64,000 nt of DNA from Callipepla californica brunnescens. Taxonomy: Eukaryota; Chordata; Aves; Galliformes; Odontophoridae. The position numbers and the translations under genes were made by a program. The notes under the pieces are model-generated. The model saw only the letters and a program-made list of their open reading frames with translations, was not told where the DNA came from and did no database searches. The stretch lies in contig JALIRH010000026.1 in NCBI GenBank assembly GCA_023055505.1, forward strand, positions 9,067,591 through 9,131,590. The letters run 5' to 3'. Below, in pieces: positions 1 to 10,919 of this stretch (the stretch's first letter is position 1; each line of letters begins with the position of its first letter).

Positions 1-3000
1 GCAACGTGTTCCAGTGTTCCATCACTCTTACCATGAAGAACTCCTCCTACATATTAGTGTGAAACTTCCAATATGCATGTTTTAGGCCATTACTCCATGA
101 CCTATTGCTATGTACCACTGAGAAGTTATTTAGCTTCTAATGGATTCATATTCTAAGTAATAGTAACGTGCTAGTATCACAGTTTGTGTGGTTATCTTAA
201 TGCAAATCTAGAAATGCTGTCCTTCAGCCTCTTTCATTTTGCATATATTTTATTTGTAAGAGGGCGTTGCAGTGAAAGATGCAACCACTGCTTCCCTCCA
301 GTCAGTAATTGGACTACTTACTGTTAAAGCAGTGAATTGAAAAGGTAGAAAAATACAAATTTTTAAAAGCATCCCATCTTACTGTGATTTATTTTTCTCT
401 GTTTCTGTGGCTTGCTTCTGGAAGTGATAGCTTTGGCAGTTGAATCTGCTCTTTGAGAGGACCAAATTAACTTAAAATTTGCCGATACTATTTCTGTGTA
501 ATACAGGCAATTAAAAAGTATATAAACATGTCAGACTAAGATTGGTGGTTCACTGTATATCATTTGAAAGGCGATGTGTAGGAGTTGTGAACAGTCTCGC
601 TCCTGCTCAGTGCTGCCCTTCTCTTTTTGACAAATTTGAATATCTAAGTTCTCCCATTTCAGCCTCCCATCCCTGCTCTCCCTAACTGCTGTAGATCTTC
701 TGCAGGAGGAAAATTGCCTAAGCTGCATCAGTTTAGGACTATAGAGGAAGAATATAGAAGTTTAAGATAAATTTGAAGAGATTATCCTCGTGGTGGTTTA
801 ACTGAGATTCTTCTCCTGTGGCTGTGAAAGCAATTGTTTTCATAACCCAGTATATCGGTCCAGATACTTGATGATGGCAAGAGTGACAAAAGCAAAACCT
901 AACAAGCCATCTATGGTGATGCAGGAACGTACAGTCTATAATATCATAATAATTAATCATAACGCCAACTGAAATGTTGTAGCCACAGGAGACCAGTCTC
1001 TTATTACTGCTGTTATAAACTGTGTCATCTGAAAAGATAGGCACTGGGGAAACTCACGGTTAGTTTAGAGTTTTGGCAACTAGGCTTAAGTGGGCATCCT
1101 TCAGTCTGTGATGTTTTCAAATTGCTCATCTCTGTTTCATGTGTTTTAATATCACTCTCATTCCTTCTTTTCTTCTTCCATCCATCCGTTGTCACATCTT
1201 GCATTCTTGATTACAGTGTGTGTAATCATTACCACCGTGTGAAGGCAGTTCCCCACATTATCAGGTATGGTGACACATTTCTCTGGAAACGTGTATGTGT
1301 GTTTTAAAACCTCTTCAGTGTTGTGCACTGTTATAGCACGGTTGATTAGTTTCATTTCTCCCTCTTATCCTTTTTCATTAGATACGAATTACCATTCCTG
1401 CATCTTCTGTTTATTTGCTTGGGTTTGTTTGTTTGTTTTTGTTTGTCCATAGGTCATGGCCTGAACCCCATGAACTTTAGAGTGGTTTGACAGCTGCTCT
1501 GGAGTTTCATCCTGTAGTACTTCTGAGCTGCTCTGTTAGTTTGTATTGCTTTTATTGTGATTGTGAACAGTTTGTTAAATGTTTGACAATTAGCTGCAAT
1601 GGTAAACACTGATGAATAAGTAATTTTTTTTTCTTCCTAATTGCTTTAGCTCCACGTATCCAAACCATCATTCATCAGTATTTTTGTGGCTTTCAGAAAC
1701 ATGTTAGATACGGTTTGGTTTATATCTAACTGATTTTCTTTCTTTTTACGAGAAAGTTGCAAGACCTTAAGGATACCTCATTAGGATACAGATTTTTATA
1801 ACTACTTGGTATGTTTCTGGACACCTCTGGCATGTGGCTTGATTAGCCTGTGTACTTTTGCACTTCAGCAGAAAAAGATTTCATCGAAGAGCTATTGCAA
1901 ATGAAGTATTGCTGGTGGTGGTAGAAAACTATGTCTTGATTTCTTCTTAGAAATAACAGTTACAGTTATTCATGAATTTGCATTTGTGAGCTTATGTAGA
2001 GTCAGTATAAATGTGTATGTTAAATATTAATTATTTACTACTGTGCATTATCTTTAACATAAAAGTCTTATCTACATGCAAATTAGAAATTCTGGAGCTG
2101 GTGGGAATAAATATCATGCATTGATTCTGAGGGTGTCTCAGTCACCAGTAGAAGACAGTTTTATCGATTTAGGCTTTCTTCTATTTAAGTATTTTTTGAA
2201 GTACTTCATAGCCCTAATGACTCTATAACTTGCAGTGCACCTAGCAGTACAACTGCTAAATTAGGGAAACAAAATCTTGTAAAATAAAGGCATCTATTCT
2301 GTTTGACCATTTCAGGGTTCTTCAGGCATCTCGAGATCTGTTCTTAACTCGGGCCTCTGCAGCTAATGTTTAGCAACACAATTTTTTCACTATGCAAGAA
2401 CATATTTTCTTATTTTCTGTTTAAGTTTCTCCTTTGTTTAAGGAGATCAGTAATTAGGGATTTTATCTTTTTTCCCAAGTTCAGATTGTGAAGTGATAGT
2501 AGTTGAAAAAAGTAAAAAAAAAAAAAAAAAAAAAAGGTGGTAAAGCTTTTTTTTTTTTAAATTAGTACTTAGGAAAGGATGAATTTGTGTACAACCTGTT
2601 CTCGTATTGAGTGGTAACTTTGAATTTACTGAGGCTTATCTCACAGAGCTTACAGAGAGGCATTTAGGGTGTGCATTACCATTAATAAGATGTGATCTTA
2701 AATAGCTGCAAGCTGTGGTTTCATAGCATTCGACCTCCAAGGTATATTACTGTGAGGTCAAGCCTAAATGAACTATCATTTATTTCCTGTTTTGTTCCAA
2801 CCTGTATAATTACATTATCTTAATGGGTTTTCCCTATTATTAGTGAAGTAAAAGATGGGGGATATTAAATTAGTTATTAATTGCCTCAATTAAGCCAATG
2901 TATAAGGATCATGGCTCAGTTATGGTTGTCACGTGGGATAATTGCTTTGTTAGGACTACTGTAAAATCACATTTGGCAAAAGTAAAAATGTAATTTGATT

Positions 3001-3245
3001 TAAAAGAATTAAAAATGGGTTTGTTTTGAACAATGTGCTTCCTAGAGGAAGAAGAACTGGAAAAGTTGAAATAACTGGAAATGCATAGAGTGGATAAACA
3101 AGTAGCTGAGTGACTAAATCTAATTCTGTTGGTAGGCTCACTCAGTGGTTTTGCAGCGTTCTTGAATGCAAACTAGTAGAGACAATTTGGCATTATAATA
3201 CACTACTCAAGTCTTAAATTTGCACATTGTGCCTTTCCTACTTAA
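1..3245. other. Unique AT-rich noncoding sequence
   Basis: No gene or recognisable transposon is visible. The stretch holds short GTTT runs near 1420-1445, a 22-base A tract at 2514-2535 followed by a 12-base T tract, and octamer motifs (ATGCAAAT or its reverse) at 200, 1976 and 2076. All frames are short and interrupted. It could be intergenic or intronic. Confidence 0.6.
2514..2535. repeat. Poly(A) tract, 22 bases
   Basis: This is an uninterrupted run of 22 A, followed within about 15 bases by a 12-base T run. It could be a mononucleotide microsatellite or the tail of an old retroposon. No element body or target-site duplication was recognised beside it. Confidence 0.8.
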
Positions 3246-3580
3246 ACTAAGATGCATCCACGTGTGTTGAGGGAGTTGGCAGAGGTGATTGCTGAACCTC
3301 TGTCATCTTTGAGAGGTTCTGGAGAATGAGAGAGGTGCCTGATGAGTGGAGGATAGTGTTACTCCAGTCTTCAGAAAGGGCAACAAGGAGGATCTGGGGA
3401 ACTACAGGCCAGTCAGTCTCACCTCTGTCCCTAGAAAGGTGATGGAAAGGTTTCTGTACGCCATCTCCAAGCAGCTGGAAGAAAAGAGAGTTACCAGGAG
3501 TAGTCAGCATGGGCTTACTGGAGGAAGGTCGTGCTCGATCACCTGGTTGCCTTCTGTGATGCCATTACTGACTGGGAGGG
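3246..3580 (+). mobile_element. CR1 LINE fragment, ORF2 reverse-transcriptase N-terminal part
   Basis: The plus strand reads as CR1 non-LTR retrotransposon ORF2. A block around 3376-3440 translates to GNYRPVSLTSVPRKVMER, the conserved start of the CR1 reverse-transcriptase domain. It is followed by the family's SSQHGLTGGRSC-type block at about 3500-3535. The homology starts abruptly near 3246, as expected for a fragment. It stops near 3575-3585, where an oppositely oriented CR1 begins. The endonuclease, the catalytic palm residues and the 3' end of this copy are absent, so it cannot move. The family call rests on the protein motifs and is firm; the subfamily is not determined. Confidence 0.92.
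3346..3570 (+). pseudogene. Broken CR1 ORF2 (reverse transcriptase) fragment
   Basis: This is about 75 codons of the CR1 polyprotein that supplies endonuclease and reverse transcriptase for target-primed integration. The frame opens at a GTG, not at a true start, and contains FRKGNKEDLGNYRPVSLTSV, then KQLEEKRVTRSSQHGLTGGR. Near 3535-3570 the CR1 similarity (bases encoding LVAFCDA and ITDW) continues in the +3 frame, which suggests a small frameshift. The catalytic Asp pair lies beyond the truncation. It is a nonfunctional relic. Confidence 0.85.
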
Positions 3581-4097
3581 ACATGGAAGGGACTTCCAGA
3601 CATCATCAAGCCTAACCCCCCTGCCCAAGCAGCTCCCCCCAGTTGCACAGGTAGGCGTCCAGGTGGGACTTGAATATGTCCAGAGAAGGAGACTCTGCCA
3701 TCTCTCTTTTCAGCCTGTGCCAGTGCTCCTGCACCGCACTGTGAAGAAGTTCCCAAGGGCATTTGTGTAGAACTTACTGTGCCTCAGTCTGTGACCATTT
3801 CCCTTTGTCCTATTGCCACACACTGCTGAGAAGAGGCCAGCCTCATCCCTTTGTCTCCTGCTTCTTCGATATTTGAAGATGTGGATCAGATCCCCCTCTG
3901 AGCCTTCTTTTTTCAAGGCTGAACAGCCCCATGTCTGTCAGCCTTTCCTCATAAGAGAGGTGCTCCAGGTCTTTTATCATCTTAGTAGTCATCTGCTGGA
4001 CTCCTTCCAGGAGATTGTCTTTTTTTGTACTGGGGAACCCAGAACTGGATACGGTACTTTAGATGAGGCCTCACCAGGGAGTAGAGGGGGAGGAAAT
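3581..4097 (-). mobile_element. CR1 LINE fragment, ORF2 C-terminus and 3' end
   Basis: Read on the minus strand, this begins near 4097 with the CR1 C-terminal block [20 protein letters not shown]. It continues through the region encoding [20 protein letters not shown]. It ends near 3585 in the family's 3' untranslated sequence (about 3597-3690), which includes a GGCTTGATGATGTCTGGAAG-like block. The usual terminal ATTCTATG microsatellite is not clearly preserved. The copy is 5'-truncated, as most CR1 insertions are. It meets a plus-strand CR1 head-on at its 3' end. Confidence 0.93.
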
Positions 4098-7000
4098 TTG
4101 AAATCATATGGATACGAGTATTGGCATTTAATTGTTTCGTATTTTTATTGGTGATTTTTTTAATTTGGTTTCTAAGATGCATAAAAAGCTTTTTTTTTTT
4201 TTTTCTTTTTTTTTTTTTTTCCACAATCCTGGAACACCTTGTAATTAGCATTTGTACTTGTTCATTAAACAGTGCATTTTTGATATCCGAGGTTATAAAA
4301 AATGTTATTCCAGTATAAAGTACTGAGTGATTTTACAACATTTTTTTTTATAGATCATTACAAGTCTGACAGAGGATTTTCTTCTAAGTCGTATTTGGAT
4401 TTATGCAGAATATGTTTGGCTCTAAAATCAAGCAAACAGAATCCCAAAGGCTTAGGTTAAACGAATGCATCTATTTTTTTTCAAGAAGCAACTGGAGATC
4501 TTATATACTTACAATTTTGTGTGAATCCAAGGAATCAAATATATTTGTGATTTTGAAAGTGTTCTTGTGGTTGAACTTGAAACGCACAGTGAGTACGAAT
4601 GCTTGATAGAATTAAATGCAGACACTGAATCACAGTGATCAGATGTTCTCTATTAACAAGAAGCATCTTTTAAAAAGATTAATTTTTGTAACTGAGAGAG
4701 CCAATCCCTTTTGTTCCAGATTTTAATTGAACAATTCGCTTCTGGCATGCTAGTGTAATGGACAAATGCCAGAGGATAGAAGCAAAGGGCACTGTGTTTC
4801 AGTAAATCTAAACAATAGATAAATGATATTCAAAGTCAATTTATATGTCATTCTTGTTCTTTTTGAGTCTAGTCCTGATCCTTTGGAGATCTTAATTAGG
4901 GTTTGTCAGCACAGACTGGGAAGAGAAATATGTCCCCATTTGATCAGTACACGTTGCTTCCCTGCACTGGTGCAATTAGGTTGGACAAACTTCATGTAGC
5001 TTTTGACTGTTGCTGTTTCTTACGGTTTTAATTTCAAGTGGTTTATTAAATGAAGGTAAATTTCTTACGGCTGAATGTATTCCTGTGAGTTTGATAATTG
5101 GAATAGTTCCTTTATTTCTTTTTCCATTTGTATGAGCTAGCAAAGAGCATTTACAATAGGCTGAGGCACTGAATGTTTTTTCTTTTCAGCAATGTAACTG
5201 CAAATGAAAGCAAGATAGTCTACCAGTTACCAATTCCAAAACTTGTATTTCCCACAAAATTATCTTTTGCATACTGCTAGTTAGCCATCAACATTTATTT
5301 AATTTTGTTTGTTTCTTCTTATGGTTTGGAGGAGTTCCACGTACATGATATACCCTTGTAGTCTTAAAGCGTGGGAGAAGATATCCAAGGCCTCAGATCT
5401 CCTGTTCGTCTGTGGGATGTTGCTTCTTTCACTAATAATTACCATTTTAATACAAGAATCATGCCATGGGTGTTTGTTATTTGTAATTTCATGTCATTTC
5501 TGGAAGGAAATGGTTAGTGAATTTAGGCAGGATCAACAGAAATAAAAATTTATTCTGAAAGAATATACCTCCATCTTGCACTCACAGTGTTCACTTTGCT
5601 GATGGGCCATTGAAATTTGCTGTATTCTGGGGTTCCTGATTTCCTGTTGGTTTAAAGATACATCAGAGCACAAGACCTTCTCTTCTGCTCCTTTGCACAT
5701 AACCTCAATTTCTGATCTTTCTGGTGTTTTGCTGAAACAGCCTTGACATTGTAATTGGACTTGTCAATAGAAATGCTGCTCAGGAGCTGATGAAAATCTT
5801 TCTCCTGAAGCTGCCTGCTTGAATTGCTGTATGGTTCAGAGGTAGTTTTCAAGTAATCTGACTTTCCAAAGTAGTACTACTCAGTTATTTCAGATTTTTT
5901 AATTTAGTGTCTTAAATATAATGAATTTATTCTTCTAAATACCATTTTTGGAGTAATATCCATTGAATGCCCTGACCTCCAAGTTCCTAAATTGTGCTCT
6001 ATATCACTTGTGTTCTTTCGAGCCCATAAATTTCTCCTTTTGCTGTGGCAGAACATTATGACAGTAGGCAGCAAGTAACCTGCTCTGCCTGACCCTTTGT
6101 CAGTAGAGGGACCTCTTACGATGGACTAAGAGGTGAGAGGCTTGGGCCATGCAGCTGAGAAGACCATCAAACAAAACTGGTCAGGAAATAAACCTTCTGT
6201 GTGCCTCTTTTTCCTCCTCTTTTTGCAGTAAAGGAATCCAGCCTCTGCCTTTCTCCAGAGAGGATGCAGAGTGATGAGAGGCCCCATGGATGAACAGAAG
6301 CATTTACAGTACTGAATCAGTAGCTCTAGCAAAAGAGAGAATTACTTTCTTCAGCAGTCAGCTTATGAAGCACTCTTCTAAGAAATAATTAAGGAATTCA
6401 TGGGCCTGATTAAGGATTATGGATTTTTCTCCAGGGCCTACCATTTGAAAATGAGTTGCTTCCTTGCCCTTGCCATTTACTCATCTAACTGCTTGTTAGA
6501 GACTTAGCTTGTAAGCAGGCAGAGAAAGAGTTACAGGAGGCAAAATAGGAGAAAAGGAAAAAATGGGAGCAAAACTGATTCTGACAGGGGAATAGAAAAG
6601 GATATTTTTAAGTGAAAGTTGTTTGCATAGCACTCTTACAGAAGAACAGATTTTTTTCACAGCAAAACATTTTTCTTACATTACACTACAGTATATTACT
6701 CTGAAGCAGATCAGTGCTGGAGCAATATAATGACAATAGTTGGGGATGGCATCATATCAGTACTCTTCAGAGGATTTAATCACAGTGTTTCTGTGAATTT
6801 CAAAAGCATATATGCAGTGCATAAAGACAATATGTTTATATATTTTTATATAAATATGTTAATATTTATATATAAATTTTAGAAAATCCAACTTTCAGTG
6901 GCATAGTTACTGTCAGGGAAATCACTGGAAGTAAGAAGGAAAAACTGAAAATGCTGTGAAGAGAGTGAAGCAATAAGAGTGAAAGGAAGAGCTTGAGCTC

Positions 7001-7144
7001 AGTTGTTCTGTATTACAAACGTTGGAGTGCCAGGAAGCATAGCCAGGGTGATAAAGAACATTCAAATTAAAGAGTGAAGTTGAGGATGTAACCTGAATGT
7101 GTAGTAATGTTATAATCCATGATAATGATATGCTTTCAGGCTGG
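4098..7144. other. Unique AT-rich noncoding sequence
   Basis: No gene or named transposon was recognised. A nearly pure T tract of 31 bases lies at 4190-4220, with one C. AT-rich runs near 6835-6880 are low complexity. The longest frames here are short and lack coding character. Confidence 0.55.
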
Positions 7145-7167
7145 TTTTTTTGCTGTTTTCATTGCAG

Positions 7168-7337
7168 GAGGAATGAACATAGTGAGTTCATATCACTACT
7201 CTAAGGGGAAGGAGGTGTGGCATTTAGATAATTCTACTGATTATCTTAACCCTTCAGCTGAATATCCTATAATAAGCACTTCTATGCATTCTCTAGTCAA
7301 TGGAGGAAAATTTGAAAACAAAGAAATCTGTATGTAA
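7168..7337 (+). other. Open stretch behind a strong splice-acceptor-like site (unproven)
   Basis: A T-rich tract at about 7144-7163 runs into TTGCAG ending at 7167, a good match to a vertebrate 3' splice site. The frame beyond stays open for about 56 codons, beginning GGMNIVSSYHYSKGKEVWHL, to a TAA at 7335. I recognise no domain, and no poly(A) signal follows closely. Open stretches this long arise by chance in this window, so it is a weak exon candidate only. Confidence 0.12.
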
Positions 7338-10300
7338 CTCTTCAAAAGGAGATAATTGCGGGGATATAAGATACAATTATGTATTTATCATTGCCTGTAG
7401 AAACAAATGTTAGTCAGAAAGCTTATTCATTTTGTACTTTGGACCATACAAAGCTTTATGGAATCATTTTTCACATCTGTTTTGTATTTCACAGAAGTAG
7501 CACAAGTTGAACGGGTTAAATTTGTAGTAAATTTCAAGTTTACTTTTGGTCAATAGAAAATCAGTGTTTTTCTTAAATGAGCTGTACCATGAGCTGTACA
7601 ACTCAGATAGGAAATTTTGAGATTCCTGAAGTCTTAAGTGAGTACTCAAGGGACAGACACATGGGAGATTTGTTTAATTTGTTTCATTTACAGCCACAAA
7701 AAAGTCTTGTTGTTTGTTTTACATATTCAGAATGGAGAAAAAAAAAGTATTCCTTTAATATGTATTTACTAACTTACAGTAAGATGGCCACAGGCGTATT
7801 TCATTTAGGGAAAATGACAATTCTAAAAGAGATTTCAACGAAGTGGACGGGATTAAAACACATTGATTAAGACTGAAATAGGAATGTTGTGACAGCACAG
7901 TGTGTGACAGTGCCACAAATTGCTTATTTGGGTTTAGTAGTCAACATCAGTTGTGTTTTCATATCAAAGTTGTAGTGCAGCTTATTGGAAGGATCAGCAG
8001 TGAGAGGGAAACGTAGTATAATTTGGAAGATTTAGTGAATGTGCAAAAATTGTGAAACCTTTAGATTTATGGGACGCTCTAAAACACAAAGACCAGTAGC
8101 TAACTGTTTCAAATATCCAGCATCTTTTTAAGCTGTTCAGTCAACTAAGTTCATAAGAAAACGTACCGAGCACTTTACGAATGTTGTTATGTTTATGTGA
8201 GAAATGATTTGCTGAGATATAGGCAAAAAGATAATACAGTAGGCTGTTTATTAGAAGGAAAAAAAAGGAGAATGGCCTTCAGTATGAAGGAAATGCATTA
8301 TACACATCAGTGACACTGAAACCATAAACTTTTCAAATTAGATTTACACATTTAGATTAGAAAAATGAGTTGAATGCGTATTGGCAAATGCAAAGTTTTC
8401 CTTGTGAGCTTAGTGCCTTACTTGTATGAAACAGAAATTAATCAGAGTTGAGATTGTCTTTTGAAGTGCACACAAAGGAAAACATGTAAGTGAATCTTGT
8501 ATTGCTTTAATGAGATCTTTAATTCACCTCACAGTATGTTGTTAAAATGTGCAATATAGCCAAGCAATAAAATGGGCTGTTTAATAAGGTATTAAGAAAT
8601 AAATAACTCTTGTGTTAATAAACAGTGAACTAGTCTCATAACAATGTAAAACAGGTGAAGAAGTTTCCCTAGAGCATGATACTCTACAGTGTGCTATTTT
8701 CCACTTAAATTCTTATTCCAGTTGAAGATCAAAAGTAAGATATTAATAAAAGTCATATAAATTCTATTAGTAACTTAGATTGATTTTTAAAATGTGTGAA
8801 TAATACCAGCATATCATATTATTCCAATCTGCTTTTTATGTTCTAGCATTTTGCAGAGCTAGGTAGCACATTTATCCTCTGTTTTTAGTCCAGATAAACA
8901 TGTATTTGTCTGTATTGTCAGTTAGTTATAGTAGGAAGTCAAATAATCTAAAATTGAAGGCTGCGATTTTGTAACATCAGTCTAAAGTTGAAGCAGTTTC
9001 CTCATTCAATTCTGTTACTCTTGACATATTTTACTCATGTATTCTCTTTAACATCACCTTCATGTCAGAGGGAATAGTATTTTAGTTTTAAGCTGCTCAA
9101 ACCTTTTCTTGCTCATTTGTTCTATCGTAAAAAGTAGAAAAGAAGTTCTCTGCAGGGATTCCCACCCATGTAGGGCTAAACAAATTTGAGTAAGAGGTGA
9201 TGCACTGGGCGTAATTATTAAACTTCCTATTCCTTCAGGAGTAAGTTGCCAAGAGTTAATTATTCTTCCTTGTCTTGAGCAGATATTTATCTGTGTCTCA
9301 ATTACAGGAACAAGTTAGGACATTAAATAAATGGATAACTGATTTTTCGTGGAAAAACTGCGAGTTTTTTTTTTGTGTGTGAATTACTGAGGAAGCTTCA
9401 TCCATCAACTGGCAAAAAATGAGGAAAATTATGTATCAAATACAGTGTTAGTTAAGCACCTTGCTTGAAATTAATCTTAATGACAGCACTATGAAGACCT
9501 TAGAAAGCAATGCTATATCCATATAAAGTTGTTTATGGATCTGTAATTAGGCAACAGTCAGCTCTTGATGTTTTAGCACTTCAACCAGCTGTAATTCAAA
9601 GGTATCAACTTTGACCACAAATCCCTCATTGTTACCATGCATTTTGCTTTAAACAGTAATCAGAAAAAGTGATTGTAGACCATTCTTTAAATATGCACGT
9701 TTCCTGTTCCTGTTTGTGAAGTTTTTAGCTGTGGTATGATTCAAATAAGTAGGATGAAGTCATGGAGGCTTCTCCCCAGAAACAGTGCATAGTTCTGTGA
9801 CAATTAAATTCTTTAGTTTCGATGGTAAAGAAAAATTAAGCTGTGGAGTGAAACCACAACAGTGAAAGATTAATTAGCTAATACTTGTGAAGCTCTAAAG
9901 ATAAATTCTGCTATACAGTGTGTGTTAAGTATTACTGCAGCGGAGTTGCTAAATGCAATTTGAGAATGTTGTTGTTTTTTTTCCTGATTCACTCAGTTCA
10001 CCTGAAATCTGTTTTGTGAAGTCTTTGCAGCTAGGCAAGTAAACATGCACAATAATCTTCCTGGCACAGGTGGATCAATACTACTCAATTAGGTTAGCTC
10101 ACACTTGTTTCACAGTCTATTAGTGCCTCTATATGTCTCATCACACTAAATCCTCTGGGGGAAACTGAGTGGTGTATCATTCATCATTCGCAGTTCCTTG
10201 TCTCTGGAAGACAGAAAATTGAGTGTTTTGGGGATGGTAGTGACCACTGAAGGAAAATTCCTTCTGTTAAGGGACCGAAGGCTGGAGATAAATGTCCCTG

Positions 10301-10830
10301 CACAAGCAGATTCTGAGCTTGTGGACTTCTGTCTAGATGGAAGAGATATAGAAGTGTGTGTGGATCTTTCAGTATCAAACCAGGAATGTCATGTTTATAT
10401 CAAATAAAATGTCAGTGGAGTACAAACTCACTGTTTGACTCAAATAATCTTGACAGTTTGATTTAACAGGGCATATCTCATGTGGGTTCAAACACTGTCT
10501 GACTTAAAGTGGCACAAAGCCAGTGTAAAGTCGTAGTTCTTACTGTGGGGTTAAAGCTACCTTTTCTAATATGTTGTGGGTTTCAACTAAATAAGGTCTT
10601 GAACTACATCAGATGTTTACCAAATTTGTGTTACAAGGTGGTTTGCAACTCCTATAGTTGTCAAGAACAGTCACAGGGATGCATCCTGTCTGGCCAGAGA
10701 CCAAGAGATGAGTGTTAAGGAAGGAACTTGCAGGTAGCACCACGCTTACAAGCAGCCATTTATTTGGACGTGAATAGGTAAGGAATAAACCTGAAAAAGC
10801 TGAAGTAGAGTAAGTGAAATCCTAGCTTTA
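7338..10830. other. Unique AT-rich noncoding sequence
   Basis: No transposon or gene was recognised. A short direct duplication of 11 bases (ATGAGCTGTAC-like) lies near 7577-7600. An open frame of about 85 codons at 10150-10404 ends in an overlapping TAA/AATAAA; it is treated as a weak observation in the findings. Confidence 0.5.
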
Positions 10831-10858
10831 ATGTATGTATATACATACACACACACAT

Positions 10859-10862
<4 letters not shown>

Positions 10863-10898
<36 letters not shown>
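10863..10898. repeat. TA dinucleotide microsatellite, 18 units
   Basis: There are 18 uninterrupted TA units. They are flanked on the left by TATG/TACA and ACAC runs (about 10829-10857) and on the right by a shorter AT run (10904-10916). The compound purine-pyrimidine alternation is typical of a length-variable locus. Confidence 0.97.
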
Positions 10899-10900
<2 letters not shown>

Positions 10901-10919
10901 GTAAATATATATATATTCT

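Noticed and set aside
3813..4154. 113-codon plus-strand frame
   Set aside because: Antisense shadow of the minus-strand CR1 C-terminal region.
10478..10505. tRNA B-box-like word (GGGTTCAAACAC)
   Set aside because: No A box at the right distance, no cloverleaf pairing and no downstream terminator arrangement.
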